DNA of 64,000 bases from Citrobacter amalonaticus (GCA_028994555.1 JARDVN010000001.1:1922001-1986000); one strand, 5' to 3'. Counted from the stretch's first letter, positions 1 through 14,203 are shown. Translations and numbers: made by a program. Notes: a model not told the origin generated them from the letters alone.

Positions 1-34
1 TGTAACTATTCAGATGATTGGTCGCTTGACGTCG

Positions 35-59
35 CAGGGATGGGTTTGCAGAATCCCTG
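35..59. other. weak hairpin upstream of yabI
   Basis: A 7-bp inverted repeat (cagggat / atccctg) with an 11-base loop lies in the short stretch before yabI and is followed by a three-T run. By synteny araC should end just outside the window, so this may be a weak terminator for the upstream gene. The upstream gene is not visible, so this is inference. Confidence 0.3.
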
Positions 60-83
60 TTTCGTAAAACTGACGGACGCATT

Positions 84-852
84 ATGCAAGCATTGCTGGA
101 ACACTTTATTCTCCAGTCCGCCATGTACGCTTTGATTGCTGTGGCGCTGGTGGCCTTTCTGGAATCGCTGGCGCTGGTGGGGTTGATTTTACCGGGAACG
201 GTATTGATGGCCGGGCTGGGCGCCCTGATCGGCAGCGGGGGAACTCAACTTCTGGCATGCATGGCTGGCGGGAATTGTCGGCTGTCTGCTTGGCGACTGG
301 ATCTCGTTCTGGCTGGGCTGGCGTTTCAAAAAACCGCTGCATCGCTGGTCGTTCATGAAAAAGAACAAGGCGCTGCTCGATAAAACCGAGCATGCGCTGC
401 ATCAGCATAGTATGTTCACGATTCTGGTGGGACGCTTCGTTGGCCCAACCCGCCCGCTGGTGCCGATGGTTGCCGGAATGCTCGATCTGCCGGTGGCGAA
501 ATTCATCACGCCCAACATTATTGGCTGCCTGCTCTGGCCGCCATTTTATTTTCTGCCGGGGATTCTGGCGGGTGCGGCAATTGATATTCCGGCGGGGATG
601 CAAAGCGGTGAGTTTAAGTGGCTGCTGCTGGCGACAGCCATCCTGCTGTGGCTCGGTGGCTGGTTGTGCTGGCGCCTGTGGCGCAGCGGAAAAGCTGCAA
701 CGGACCGCTTAACGCCCTACCTGCCAAAAGGACGCCTGCTCTGGCTGGCGCCGGTGGTGCTGGGGATGGGGATTGTCGCGCTGGTGACGTTGCTGCGTCA
801 CCCGCTGATGCCGATGTACATCGATATTCTGCGAAAAGTGGTGGGCTACTGA
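84..852 (+). CDS. yabI: DedA-family inner membrane protein YabI (one frameshift)
   Basis: Polytopic membrane protein of the DedA/SNARE-associated family. The N-terminal part (MQALLEHF, then FLESLALVGLILPG) and the conserved VGRFVGPTRPLVPMVAG segment are typical. DedA proteins are linked to envelope homeostasis and lipid transport; no specific substrate is established for YabI. The reading frame is broken at the G run 237-241: reading five Gs gives GSGGTQLL, while four restores GSGELNFWHAW and a 255-residue protein, the family length. The frame then runs to TGA at 850-852. The extra G is most likely a sequencing overcall. The gene is followed directly by a REP pair. Confidence 0.9.
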
Positions 853-858
853 TATTTC

Positions 859-935
859 TGCCGGATGGCGCTTACGCTTATCCGGCCTACAGACAGGAAT
901 CCGCGTAGGCCGGATAAGCGTAAGCGCCATCCGAC
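859..935. repeat. REP/BIME inverted pair between yabI and thiQ
   Basis: Two REP units face each other: 860-890 reads gccggatggcgcttacgctt and continues to tccggcctac; 905-935 is its near-perfect reverse complement. The spacer is 14 bases. It lies between the convergent ends of yabI and thiQ, where BIMEs commonly protect mRNA 3' ends or reduce read-through. Confidence 0.9.
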
Positions 936-941
936 AATCCA

Positions 942-1640
942 TTATTCTTTAATGCCTAACAGCGCTGAGGCGCTGGCTCGGCCACTCAGCAGCTCATTCG
1001 TATCGCCCTGCCAGGCGATGCGACCGTCGGCCACGACGACAGAGCGCGCCGCGATGCGCGCCGCATCCTCCACGCTGTGTGAAACCATCAGCAGCGTCAG
1101 TTGCCGGGCATGGCAGATATCGCTTACCAGCGTCAGCATCTCCTGGCGCAGCGCGGGATCGAGGGCCGAAAACGGTTCATCCAGCAGCAGCACGGGCTGT
1201 TCTCGCACCAGACAACGCGCCAGTGCGACACGCTGGCGCTGACCACCAGAAAGCTCACCGGGCAGGCGGGCCAGCAATGTCTCGATCCCCATTTGTTGCG
1301 CAATATGCCGGCGCTTCTCTTTCTGTTCAGCGCTTAATTTCAGTCCGGGATCCAGCCCCAGACCAATGTTTTGCTCAACGTTTAAGTGGCTGAACAGATT
1401 GTTTTCCTGAAACAGCATCGACACCGGGCGGCGTGACGGCGGCGTGGTGGTGTGATCTTCTCCTTCGATCAGCAGGCTGCCGCGGGCTGGTTTGAGAAAA
1501 CCGGCAATCAGACTCAGCAATGTGCTTTTCCCTGCGCCGCTCGGCCCCAGAATCGCCACCTGTTCACCGCGTGCCACGGACAGCGTAAAGCGCATGGGCA
1601 GATGATGATAAAGCCAGGTGATGTCAGTCAGTTTTAGCAT
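942..1640 (-). CDS. thiQ: thiamine ABC transporter ATP-binding subunit ThiQ
   Basis: ATPase of the ThiBPQ importer for thiamine and thiamine pyrophosphate. Residues 32-40 are the Walker A loop GPSGAGKST, 130-134 the LSGGQ signature, and 151-155 the Walker B LLLDE. I chose the ATG at 1640 (MLKLTDITW), which gives 232 residues, the family length; a longer reading adds seven residues without homology. The start overlaps the end of thiP by 17 bases, so the two are translationally coupled. Last gene of thiBPQ. Intact. Confidence 0.95.
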   Translation of the reverse strand: MLKLTDITWLYHHLPMRFTLSVARGEQVAILGPSGAGKSTLLSLIAGFLKPARGSLLIEGEDHTTTPPSRRPVSMLFQENNLFSHLNVEQNIGLGLDPGLKLSAEQKEKRRHIAQQMGIETLLARLPGELSGGQRQRVALARCLVREQPVLLLDEPFSALDPALRQEMLTLVSDICHARQLTLLMVSHSVEDAARIAARSVVVADGRIAWQGDTNELLSGRASASALLGIKE

Positions 1641-3236
1641 TTCGCCCCGGTAACGTCTCAATAACAGTAAATAAAATAAAGCACAGGATCAGCAATAAGA
1701 GCGCAGTGACGGCTCCGTCCTGACTGCGATAAGAGCCAATTTGCTGATAAAGATAAAATGGCAGGGTGCGGAAGTCGTCATTGCCGAACAGCGCCACCAC
1801 GCCGAAATCACCGATCGACAGTACGCAGGCAAAAGCCAGCGCCTGCGCCAGCGGACGTTTTAATGCCCGTAGCTCTACTACTTTTAGCCGCTGCCAGCCC
1901 TCAATCCCCAGCGACTGACACAGCATGGTGTAGCGGGCGGTAATATCGCGCATCGGGTTTTCCAGCACTTTCAGCGCGTAGGGAATGGCCATCAGCGCAT
2001 TGGTGAAAATCACGATGCCGTCAGCGGACTCCGGCAGGCCGATGCTGTTGTTAAGCAACAGGAAAAAGCCGGTGGCAAGCACAATGCCGGGCATCGCCAG
2101 AATAAGCATCCCACTGAGTTCCAGCGCTTGTCCTGCCAATAACTGCTGACGGGCGCGCAGTTCGCGGCTGCTCCACAGCAGCATCATCGTCAGGATCACG
2201 CACAGCAGACCCGCTGCCAGCGCAATACGCAGCGAAGTCCACACCGCCTGCCACAAAATGGGCTGAGCGAGCACGTCCAGCAGGTGGCGATTCACCCCGT
2301 CGACCATCACCGCCAACAACGGTGGAAGCAACAGCAGCAGCGCGAGGACGATCAGCAAAGCATCGGTTAAACGGCTGTGCAGCCGATCGTCCGGATCGCG
2401 CCATCCCTGAACCAGGGTGGTGCCGGGAGCGATAGCTTTACTTAATCGTTGGCTGAGGAGTACCAGCGCCAGACAGCACACCATCTGGATCAGCGCCAGC
2501 ATGGCAGCGCGCGCGGGATCGTAGTCGAAATTCAGCGCCTGATAAATCGCCAGCTCAATGGTCGTCGCCTGCGGCCCGCCGCCCAGCGACAGTACGGTCG
2601 CGAAGCTGGCAAAACAGAGCATAAAAATCAGCGCGGCGACAGGCGGGATTTGGCGACGCAGCCACGGCCACTCGACAAAGCGAAAGAACTGCCAGCCGCG
2701 GATACCGAGCTGTGCCGCAAGCTGGCGCTGCTCGCCGGGGATATTTTCCAGCGACTGCAACAGCAGGCGGCTTGCCATTGGCAGATTAAAAAAAGATGTG
2801 AGCCAGCAGGATGCCCTGCAAGCCGTAAGGCGAGAAGGTCCACTCCAGCCCAAGCATGTGCCAGAGCGAGGCCAGCCAGCCCTGGCGTCCGTAGACGCTG
2901 AGAATACCAAATACCGCAACCAGCACCGGGAGGATCAGCGTCATGGCGCACAGGCGCAGCAAAGCCAGCCGCCCCGGAAAGCGGCGTCGGTACAGCGCCC
3001 GCGCAAGGAAGATGGCCGGAACCACCGAAAGCACTGCCGACAAAAAAGGCCTGCCAGAAGGAAAAACGCACCACATGCCACAGGTAGCTGTCCCGCCACA
3101 GCGAGGACCATGCCGCCTGCGGCGCGTTGAACCACAAGGCCAGAAAGGCGGCCAGTGCTACCGCCACCATCAGCGTGGCGGCACAAAGGCCTGGAATTAG
3201 CCAGCCGGCAATTAGCGGCTGACGGCGCGTTGCCAT
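1624..3236 (-). CDS. thiP: thiamine ABC transporter permease ThiP (two frameshifts)
   Basis: Inner membrane permease of the thiamine importer, a tandem duplication of two binding-protein-dependent permease domains. The frame changes twice. At the A run 3042-3047 (six) removal of one base joins FSFWQAF to [15 protein letters not shown]. At the A run 2788-2794 (seven) removal of one joins LLAHIFF to [11 protein letters not shown]. With both corrected the protein is 536 residues, as in E. coli. The start [12 protein letters not shown] overlaps the end of thiB. Both breaks are single extra bases in homopolymers, so I take them as sequence errors. Confidence 0.9.
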
Positions 3237-4195
3237 TCGCTAATCCATGCCTGGCGTTGTGCCGCCACTTCCGCTGGAGTGAACTCCAGGGTAGTTGCGG
3301 GCTTAGCCAGTTGTTCAAACCCGGCGGGCAGGGTGACATTCGCCACCGGATACATCCAGTTGCCGGTGGGGATTGCCTTCTGAAACGCGGGCGAGATCAT
3401 GAATTTGAGGAACTTTTCCGCCAGCTCAGGCTGCTTACTGGCCGCGGTACGCGCGGCGACTTCTACCTGCAGATAATGACCTTCGCTAAAGTTGGCGGCG
3501 GCGAAATTATCCTTTTTCTCTTCGATGATGTGATACGCCGGTGAGGTGGTGTAGCTCAACACCAGATCGCTTTCACCTTTCAGGAACAGGCCATAGGCTT
3601 CGCTCCAGCCTTTGGTGACCGTGACGGTTTTGGCCGCCAGCTTCTGCCACGCCTGCGGCGTTTTGTCACCATACACTTTCTGCATCCACAGCATCAGCCC
3701 AAGGCCTGGCGTACTGGTGCGCGGATCCTGATAAATCACCCGCCATTTCTGATCGCTCTCGACCAGTTCCTTCAGGCTTTTCGGCGGATTTTTGAGTTTG
3801 TTTTTGTCATACACAAATGCAAAGTAGCCGTAATCAAACGGGACAAAGGTGTCATTTTTCCAGCCGCCCGGTACATTGACCGCTTCGCTGGCGACGCCAC
3901 TTTTTGCAAACAGCTGGGTTTGCGTCGCCGCTTCCAGCAGGTTGTTATCCAGCCCCAGCACCACGTCGGCTTTGCTGTTTTTCCCTTCCATTCGCAGGCG
4001 ATTAAGTAACGACACGCCATCTTCCAGCGCCACCAGCTTCAGCTCGCAGTTGCAGTCGGCTTCAAAGGCTTTTTTCACCGCCGGGCCAGGGCCCCAGTCT
4101 GCGGCGAACGAATCGTAGGTATAGACAGTAAGTACAGGTTTGGCGAAGGCGGGCGCTGCACACAGAAGAATAAGGGGAAGACATTTTTTTAACAC
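3212..4195 (-). CDS. thiB: thiamine-binding periplasmic protein ThiB (TbpA)
   Basis: Periplasmic receptor that delivers thiamine, TMP or TPP to ThiPQ. Start: GTG at 4195 (VLKKCLPL), preceded by a gagg ribosome site about seven bases upstream; this gives 327 residues, as in E. coli. An in-frame TTG four codons upstream is less likely. A signal peptide (LKKCLPLILLCAAPAFA) precedes KPVLTVYTYDSFAADWGPGP, the start of the mature protein. Two Cys lie in the segment FEADCNCEL. First gene of thiBPQ, directly downstream of a TPP riboswitch, so it should be repressed when TPP is plentiful. Intact. Confidence 0.96.
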   Translation of the reverse strand: MLKKCLPLILLCAAPAFAKPVLTVYTYDSFAADWGPGPAVKKAFEADCNCELKLVALEDGVSLLNRLRMEGKNSKADVVLGLDNNLLEAATQTQLFAKSGVASEAVNVPGGWKNDTFVPFDYGYFAFVYDKNKLKNPPKSLKELVESDQKWRVIYQDPRTSTPGLGLMLWMQKVYGDKTPQAWQKLAAKTVTVTKGWSEAYGLFLKGESDLVLSYTTSPAYHIIEEKKDNFAAANFSEGHYLQVEVAARTAASKQPELAEKFLKFMISPAFQKAIPTGNWMYPVANVTLPAGFEQLAKPATTLEFTPAEVAAQRQAWISEWQRAVSR

Positions 4196-4238
4196 TTTGC
4201 ACCTCAAAAAATGGGTGGCAAAGGATTTTGAGCGGTAG

Positions 4239-4444
4239 CCTCAAATCCCTTCGCCGGCGTTATCCGGATCAGGTTCGACGGGTATTATCTCAGCCCATAC
4301 ACTTCATCATTCAAGCCGCCTCTGTGTTGGCTGCGTTCGCTCACCCCAGTCACATAGTGTTCTATGCTCCCGGAGATTCACTCGTTTGCCGCCTTGATGC
4401 AGCTTGCATGATTTTGTGTATGTTTAATTAGCACCCCGTTGAGA
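4239..4444 (-). promoter_or_regulatory. TPP riboswitch (THI element) of thiBPQ, interrupted by an ERIC repeat
   Basis: Read on the minus strand, the conserved core is present: cggggtgc at 4431-4438, then after a long interruption gctgagataataccc, cgtcgaacctgatccggataa, cgccggcgaaggga. The outer helix P1 can form from tctcaa (4444-4439) and tttgagg (4245-4239). The aptamer is about 206 bases because 127 bases of ERIC sequence lie in the variable P3 arm; without it the length would be a normal 80 or so. The riboswitch sits just upstream of thiB and probably blocks translation or transcription when TPP binds. Confidence 0.93.
4296..4422. repeat. ERIC (IRU) element inside the TPP riboswitch
   Basis: 127-bp imperfect palindrome with complementary ends (catacac / gtgtatg). 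It contains the ERIC core: on the minus strand gtgaatctccgggagc and gtgactggggtgagcg, matching the known ERIC1R and ERIC2 primer regions, and gcgaacgcagccaac. The length is that of a canonical ERIC. Its position, between the two halves of the riboswitch core, means it is transcribed as part of the thiBPQ leader. Confidence 0.92.
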
Positions 4445-4452
4445 ACGGCGTT

Positions 4453-4481
4453 AGTGTAGTGATTTTGCCGCGTTGCGGCAA
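4453..4481 (-). promoter_or_regulatory. candidate thiBPQ promoter overlapping a hairpin after sgrR
   Basis: On the minus strand ttgccg (4481-4476) and tacact (4458-4453) are separated by 17 bases, a good sigma-70 spacing just upstream of the riboswitch. The same stretch is a perfect 7-bp hairpin (4465-4481, ttgccgc gtt gcggcaa) directly after the sgrR stop, so it may also act as a weak sgrR terminator. Both roles are inferred. Confidence 0.5.
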
Positions 4482-6137
4482 TCATGGATCCGGCGGCGCG
4501 AACCACGCGGATTTAAAGTCGAACCAGCCGAGGGTGTTCATGCGCAAGCCGCGCATACTGCGCTGGCCCTGGATAATCAGCCAATGATGGATCAGTGGCA
4601 CAATCGCTTTGCTGGCGAGCAGTTGTTGGCACCAGACGGCGAGATTCATCTCGCCGGTGCGCCAGCGTGCGGCGTCGGCTTCCCAGTCCAGCGGAATGCA
4701 GTGCTGTAACAGCGGGACTTCACACAGATGCGCGAACAACGAGAAGTCGAGCGGCAGAGTGAAGTTGGCGCTGTTAAGCCAGATGTCGCTCTCAATTTCC
4801 CCGGCATGCCATTGATCGTAGTCGATCTCCTGAATATTCAGCTTCACCTGATGTTGCGCCAGAAGCTGGCTCATGATCTGCGCAATCACCTGATGTTCGA
4901 TGTGTTCGTGATAATAGGTCAGTGTGAGCGTCTCCAGCCCGGCGGGTTTTTCGCCATGTCCCGGTCGCGCATGATGCCAGCGGGGCAGCAAACCATAGGC
5001 CGGGAACCAGTGGCGCTGATACTGTTCATCGGCATAGTAAAGCAGGTTGCTGGGCGAGAGCACACGACTGACCCACTCTCTGACTTCCTGACTGGCGCCG
5101 CGATGGGTACGGGCATCGAACAGCAGGTAATAACACCCCTCTTCAAGTCGGCTCTCGATGGCCTTTTCATCTTCAGTAGGGCCTTTCAGCGTCAGGCCGC
5201 CGTTCGGCTCGTCGCCGATATCTGGCAACACCCATACATTCACCTCGTCAATCAGGGCGCGAAAACCGAAGAAGTCATCAAAGGCATGAATTTTTAGCTG
5301 ATTACGCGTATTGCGTATCACTGCGTACGGGCCAGTACCAATCGGATGGCTGGCGAAATTGTTCAGGGTTTCCCACTCACGCGGGAGGATCATTGCCGGA
5401 ACCTGGCCCAGCAGCCACGGTAGCCAGCGATCGGGCTGCGAAAGATGGATGTCCAGCGTCCAGGGCGTTGGCGAGACGATCTCGCTGATGTGCGAGTAGA
5501 GCGGTAACGTATTAATGCGCCTTAATGACGACACCACATCGTCCATCTCCAGTTCACGACCGTGGTGAAAATGGATCCCCGGACGCAGAAAAAAGCGCCA
5601 GTGCAGGGGCGATATTTGCTGCCAGTGGTGGGCAATGTCCGCTTCCAGTTCCCCATTTTCCTCTTTTACGCGGGTCAGGGCGCTGAAGATCTGGCGGGCA
5701 ATATGGGTTTCTGAACGTCGCAGCGCTGTACCTGGCAGCAGGTTTTGCAGCGGGCGGTAGTAGAGCACGCGCAGGATATGGCGCCCCTGGCGGAAACTGC
5801 GGCCCAGATGGGAAACCAGCATCTGCCGTACGGCGGCTTTGTCGCCAACCAGTTGTACTAATTGATCGATCCTGTCCTGTTCCAGCAGGTCTTCCGCACG
5901 CTGCTGCTGGAGTGCCAGTCCGGTATACAGGAAGGTTAAGCGTGAACGTTTTCCGCGCCCGACCTCAGCCTCCCACGTCAGCCAGCCGCGTTCCTGCATG
6001 GTGTTGAGCAATGTGCGCATATGGCGACGCGAGCAGCTCAGCAGATCCGCCAGTTCGTTCAGCGTGGTGTCCTGTGCTTTGCCGTCGCAGCATTGCCACA
6101 AGCGGATGAACTGTTGTTGCAGACGACCAGAGGACAT
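4482..6137 (-). CDS. sgrR: transcriptional activator SgrR
   Basis: Activator of the sgrS small RNA in response to sugar-phosphate stress. The N-terminal ~110 residues form a winged helix DNA-binding domain ([22 protein letters not shown] is the helix-turn-helix), and the rest resembles a periplasmic oligopeptide-type solute-binding protein, thought to sense a metabolite in the cytoplasm. 551 residues, as in E. coli, ending SAWFAPPDP. It is divergent from sgrS across a 67-bp gap that must carry both promoters and the SgrR site; in E. coli SgrR also represses itself. Intact. Confidence 0.96.
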   Translation of the reverse strand: MSSGRLQQQFIRLWQCCDGKAQDTTLNELADLLSCSRRHMRTLLNTMQERGWLTWEAEVGRGKRSRLTFLYTGLALQQQRAEDLLEQDRIDQLVQLVGDKAAVRQMLVSHLGRSFRQGRHILRVLYYRPLQNLLPGTALRRSETHIARQIFSALTRVKEENGELEADIAHHWQQISPLHWRFFLRPGIHFHHGRELEMDDVVSSLRRINTLPLYSHISEIVSPTPWTLDIHLSQPDRWLPWLLGQVPAMILPREWETLNNFASHPIGTGPYAVIRNTRNQLKIHAFDDFFGFRALIDEVNVWVLPDIGDEPNGGLTLKGPTEDEKAIESRLEEGCYYLLFDARTHRGASQEVREWVSRVLSPSNLLYYADEQYQRHWFPAYGLLPRWHHARPGHGEKPAGLETLTLTYYHEHIEHQVIAQIMSQLLAQHQVKLNIQEIDYDQWHAGEIESDIWLNSANFTLPLDFSLFAHLCEVPLLQHCIPLDWEADAARWRTGEMNLAVWCQQLLASKAIVPLIHHWLIIQGQRSMRGLRMNTLGWFDFKSAWFAPPDP

Positions 6138-6204
6138 AAAAGGGGAACTCCTGCGGAAAACTCAGCAATTTTATTATCCCTATATTAGGCCAATAATACA
6201 TTCC

Positions 6205-6433
6205 GATGAAGCACTATGAAGGGGTCATCTATGCGCCAGTTTTATCAGAAGTACTTTGCCGCGACAGAAGGGTTGTCCTGGTTGGCTTGCCTGAGCGCGC
6301 CGCAGCGCTTAAAGATACTGGAAGAACTGATGCAGTGGGAGGTGACAGCCTGACCCCAGAATGGCAGACATCATGTGTGACTGAGTATTGGTGTTAATCA
6401 CCGCGCCAGCAGGTATTATCTGCTGGCTTTTTT
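6205..6433 (+). ncRNA. sgrS: SgrS small RNA
   Basis: Hfq-dependent small RNA that represses ptsG mRNA and other sugar uptake messages during glucose-phosphate stress. The 5' end (gatgaagc at 6205) is placed by similarity to E. coli SgrS. The conserved pairing segment gtgtgactgagtattggtg lies at 6375-6393, followed by the terminator hairpin gccagcag / ctgctggc and a T run ending at 6433. About 229 nt, close to the 227 nt in E. coli. It also encodes SgrT in its 5' half. Confidence 0.92.
6231..6353 (+). CDS. sgrT: SgrT, inhibitor of glucose uptake encoded within SgrS
   Basis: Small protein of 40 residues starting MRQFYQKYFAAT and ending LMQWEVTA. In E. coli SgrT blocks transport activity of the glucose PTS permease PtsG, complementing the base-pairing role of the same RNA. 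The N-terminal MRQFYQ and the later ELMQW match E. coli SgrT (43 residues), while the C-terminus is shorter and different. It is preceded by gaaggggtc as a ribosome site. Confidence 0.9.
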   Translation: MRQFYQKYFAATEGLSWLACLSAPQRLKILEELMQWEVTA

Positions 6434-6462
6434 CGTTTTGGCTGCGCTGATAAAGGAAAAAT

Positions 6463-7642
6463 ATGCTCTGGTTAATGACGATGGGACGACGTCTCAACGG
6501 TGTGTACGCGGCGTTTATGCTCGTCGCTTTTATGATGGGGGTGGCGGGGGGCGCTACAGGCGCCGACGTTGAGCCTGTTTCTCAGTCGTGAGGTCGGGGC
6601 GCAGCCGTTCTGGGTGGGATTGTTTTACACCGTTAACGCCATCGCCGGGATTGGGGTGAGTCTTGCGCTGGCAACACGCTCGGACAGCCAGGGAGATCGG
6701 CGCAAGCTGATTCTGTTTTGTTGCCTGATGGCCGTCGGTAATGCGCTGCTGTTTGCCTTTAACCGCCACTACCTGACGCTGATCACCTGTGGTGTACTGC
6801 TGGCGTCGCTGGCAAATACCGCGATGCCGCAATTGTTCGCGCTGGCGCGGGAATATGCCGACAGCTCGGCGCGTGAAGTGGTGATGTTCAGTTCGGTGAT
6901 GCGTGCGCAGCTTTCACTGGCGTGGGTGATTGGCCCGCCGATGGCCTTTATGCTGGCGCTGAATTACGGCTTTACCGCGATGTTTTCAATTGCCGCCGCG
7001 ATTTTTGCGCTCAGTTTCATCCTGATTGCCTTTATGTTGCCGTCCGTCGCCCGCGTTGAGCAACCGGCGGATGCGCCGGTGATCCAGACTGGCGGCTGGC
7101 AGGATAAAAACGTACGAATGTTGTTTATCGCTTCCACGCTGATGTGGACCTGCAACACCATGTACATCATCGATATGCCGCTCTGGATTAGCGCTGAGCT
7201 TGGGCTGCCGGATAAGCTTGCCGGGATCCTGATGGGTACCGCGGCAGGACTGGAAATCCCGATGATGATCCTTGCCGGCTTCTACGTAAAACGCTTCGGC
7301 AAGCGCCGGATGATGCTTATTGCCGTCACCGCGGGCGTGCTGTTTTATCTCGGTTTGATTTTCTTCCATAGCCATCAGGCGCTGCTGATGCTGCAACTGT
7401 TTAATGCGGTGTTTATCGGGATTATCGCGGGTATTGGTATGCTCTGGTTCCAGGACCTGATGCCGGGGCGGGCCGGATCGGCGACGACGCTATTTACTAA
7501 CAGTATTTCGACCGGCGTGATTCTGGCCGGGGTCATTCAGGGTGCGGTTGCCCAAAGCTATGGTCATTTCGCGGTGTACTGGGTGATTGCGGCGATTTCG
7601 CTGGTTACGCTGGTGATGACCGGGCGGGTGAAAGACGTTTGA
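6463..7642 (+). CDS. setA: sugar efflux transporter SetA (one frameshift)
   Basis: Major facilitator superfamily sugar exporter, 12 predicted membrane segments, active on glucosides and lactose in E. coli. It lies just downstream of sgrS, as in E. coli where it belongs to the sugar-phosphate stress response. Start: ATG 6463 (MLWLMTMGRRLNGVYAAFML) with aaagga upstream. The frame breaks at the G run 6546-6551: six Gs read GVAGGATG, five restore GVAGALQAPTLSLFLSREVG. Corrected length 392 residues, the family length. The extra G is most likely an overcall. Confidence 0.92.
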
Positions 7643-7651
7643 TTTATGGAT

Positions 7652-7723
7652 TGCCGGATAGCGGCTAACGCCTTATCCGACCTACAGGAATCCGTAGGCC
7701 GGATAAGCGAAGCGCATCCGGCA
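7652..7723. repeat. REP/BIME inverted pair between setA and leuD
   Basis: Two REP units in opposite orientation: 7652-7685 (tgccggatagcggctaacgc, ending ttatccgacctac) and 7692-7723 (gtaggccggataagcg, ending gcatccggca). They lie between the convergent setA and leuD stops. Confidence 0.88.
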
Positions 7724-7731
7724 TTGCGTGC

Positions 7732-9749
<2,018 letters not shown>

Positions 9750-9751
9750 GA

Positions 9752-12416
<2,665 letters not shown>

Positions 12417-12457
12417 GTTTTAGGTCCTTGGTCTTTAGGGCGCCTTGCTTCGAGCAT

Positions 12458-12490
12458 AAAAAAAACCCGCGCAACGGCGCGGGTTTTTTT
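12458..12490 (-). terminator. leu operon attenuator (intrinsic terminator)
   Basis: Perfect 7-bp G+C stem (cccgcgc 12466-12472, gcgcggg 12477-12483) with T runs on both sides, between leuL and leuA. On the minus strand it ends in an eight-U run. When ribosomes stall at the leucine codons of leuL the stem should not form and leuABCD is read. Confidence 0.95.
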
Positions 12491-12507
12491 ATCTAACTGG
12501 ATACGAC

Positions 12508-12594
12508 TTAATGCTGAATGCCGCTCACCAGTCTACCGCGCAACGAAGATGCGTTTAGTAGTAGTAGACCGTTGAAGCGAGCGATACGAATCAT
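12508..12594 (-). CDS. leuL: leu operon leader peptide LeuL
   Basis: 28-residue leader, MIRIARFNGLLLLNASSLRG then RLVSGIQH, nearly the same as E. coli LeuL. It carries four consecutive leucine codons, all CUA, a rare codon that makes translation sensitive to charged tRNA-Leu. It lies directly before the attenuator hairpin. Confidence 0.96.
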   Translation of the reverse strand: MIRIARFNGLLLLNASSLRGRLVSGIQH

Positions 12595-12628
12595 TAAATC
12601 AACTCCATGCGAATGCGATATGCTTTTA

Positions 12629-12657
12629 GTGGTACTGGATACGATGACGGATGTCAA
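12629..12657 (-). promoter_or_regulatory. leu operon promoter
   Basis: On the minus strand a perfect -35 ttgaca (12657-12652) is followed after 17 bases by a weak -10, taccac (12634-12629), 35 bases before leuL. The arrangement matches the leu promoter of E. coli and Salmonella as I remember it. Confidence 0.7.
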
Positions 12658-13250
12658 CCCTGTCTGTGAAAACACCGCGGCAGGCAGAAGAAAAAGGAGG
12701 CGATGATTTAGCTAATTGTGCTGAACTTTTTCTGCTATTGGCGATGAAAAAATGGCGGTGGGCTTACACTTTTCATTGTTTGACATATTTAAGCATGTTT
12801 ACTTTCAAATGAGTCAGGGATGTTTTGGCAGGACAGGGCAAAAATGAATTGTTTATCTTTATGATTTTGAGGATTTTATTGCGAATAATAATTAATTTAT
12901 AATTTCTGGTAATAGGCTTAATGATAAGTGAATGTTAATATTTAACGCATAAGTAATATAAATATTTTATTGGATGATGGCGTTTTATTCATTAAACGTA
13001 TGATTGTTTATTTGCCTTGCTTATGTTTATATTGCTCCCGTCATTAAAATTTATGATTTACCGTGTTGTGAAGAGTTAGGCCTCGTTCTGATGTGGGTTT
13101 CTACGATGTTCTTCCCGCACATTTATATTTTCCTAATTTCAATCTCTGCCCTTTTTCTTATTTTATATGCATGGTAAATCATATTCTCTGAGATTATTTC
13201 TCTACATTCCGGCAAGAAAAAGGGAGTTAAGCGTGACAATGGAGTTAAGT
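12658..13250. other. AT-rich intergenic region between leuL and leuO
   Basis: About 590 bases without a convincing gene. The middle (roughly 12830-13010) is strongly AT-rich, with stretches such as aataataattaatttataa and ttaatatttaacgc. In E. coli this interval carries the leuO promoter, an AT-rich silencer and LeuO/H-NS sites; the same role is likely here but no exact site can be assigned by eye. Confidence 0.6.
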
Positions 13251-14203
13251 ATGCCAGAAGTAACTGTAGATAAACCCAACCCCCCCTCATTTAGAGATGG
13301 ATAAACCGCAACTTCGTATGGTTGATCTTAACCTGTTGACTGTATTTGATGCGGTGATGCAGGAGCAAAATATTACTCGTGCCGCGCATGCCCTCGGGAT
13401 GTCACAACCTGCCGTAAGTAACGCCGTGGCGCGTCTTAAGGTGATGTTTAATGATGAACTTTTTTGTGCGTTACGGTCGTGGGATCCAGCCCACTGCGCG
13501 GGCTTTCCAGCTCTTCGGTTCCGTCCGCCAGGCGCTGCAATTAGTGCAGAATGAATTGCCCGGCTCCGGCTTTGAACCTGGCAGCAGTGAGCGCATCTTC
13601 CATCTTTGTGTTTGCAGTCCTTTAGATAATACCCTGACCTCTCTGATTTATAATCGTGTTGAAAAAATCGCACCGAATATTCATGTTGTATTTAAGTCAT
13701 CCTTAAATAAAGATACTGAACACCAGTTACGTTATCAGGAAACAGAATTTGTCATTAGTTATGAGGAATTCCGTCGTCCTGAATTTACAAGTGTTCCATT
13801 GTTTAATGATGAAATGGTTTTGGTCGCCAGCCGTAAGCATCCACGCATTAACGGGCCATTAGTGGAAAGTGATGTTTATAATGAACAACATGCTGTTGTT
13901 TCACTTGACCGTTTTGACTCATTTAGCCGACCCTGGTACGACACGGTTGATTCACAATCGTGTGTGGCCTATCAGGGAATGGCATTAATCAGCGTTCTGA
14001 ATGTTGTATCGCAAACGCATCTGGTGGCCATTGCCCCGCGCTGGTTAGCTGAAGAGTTCGCGACCTCTCTGGATCTCCAGATATTACCGTTACCTTTAAA
14101 ACTGAATAGCAGAACATGTTATCTTTCATGGCATGAAGCTGCGGGGCGGGATAAAGGACATCAATGGATGGAAGAATTATTGGCCTCCGTCTGTAAGCGT
14201 TAG
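13251..14203 (+). CDS. leuO: LysR-type global regulator LeuO (two frameshifts)
   Basis: LysR-family DNA-binding protein, an H-NS antagonist controlling many stress and transfer-acquired loci in enterobacteria. N-terminal helix-turn-helix around [21 protein letters not shown]-terminal effector domain ends [14 protein letters not shown]. Start ATG 13251 ([10 protein letters not shown]) with ggag nine bases before it. Two breaks: the C run 13280-13286 (seven; six gives [18 protein letters not shown]) and the T run 13460-13465 (six; five gives [18 protein letters not shown]). Corrected length 316 residues, against 314 in E. coli. It is normally silent except under starvation or loss of H-NS. Confidence 0.9.

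Noticed and set aside
1..83. 3' end of araC
   Set aside because: Synteny predicts araC ends at or just before base 1; a TAA at 3-5 is possible but too little sequence is present to support a call.
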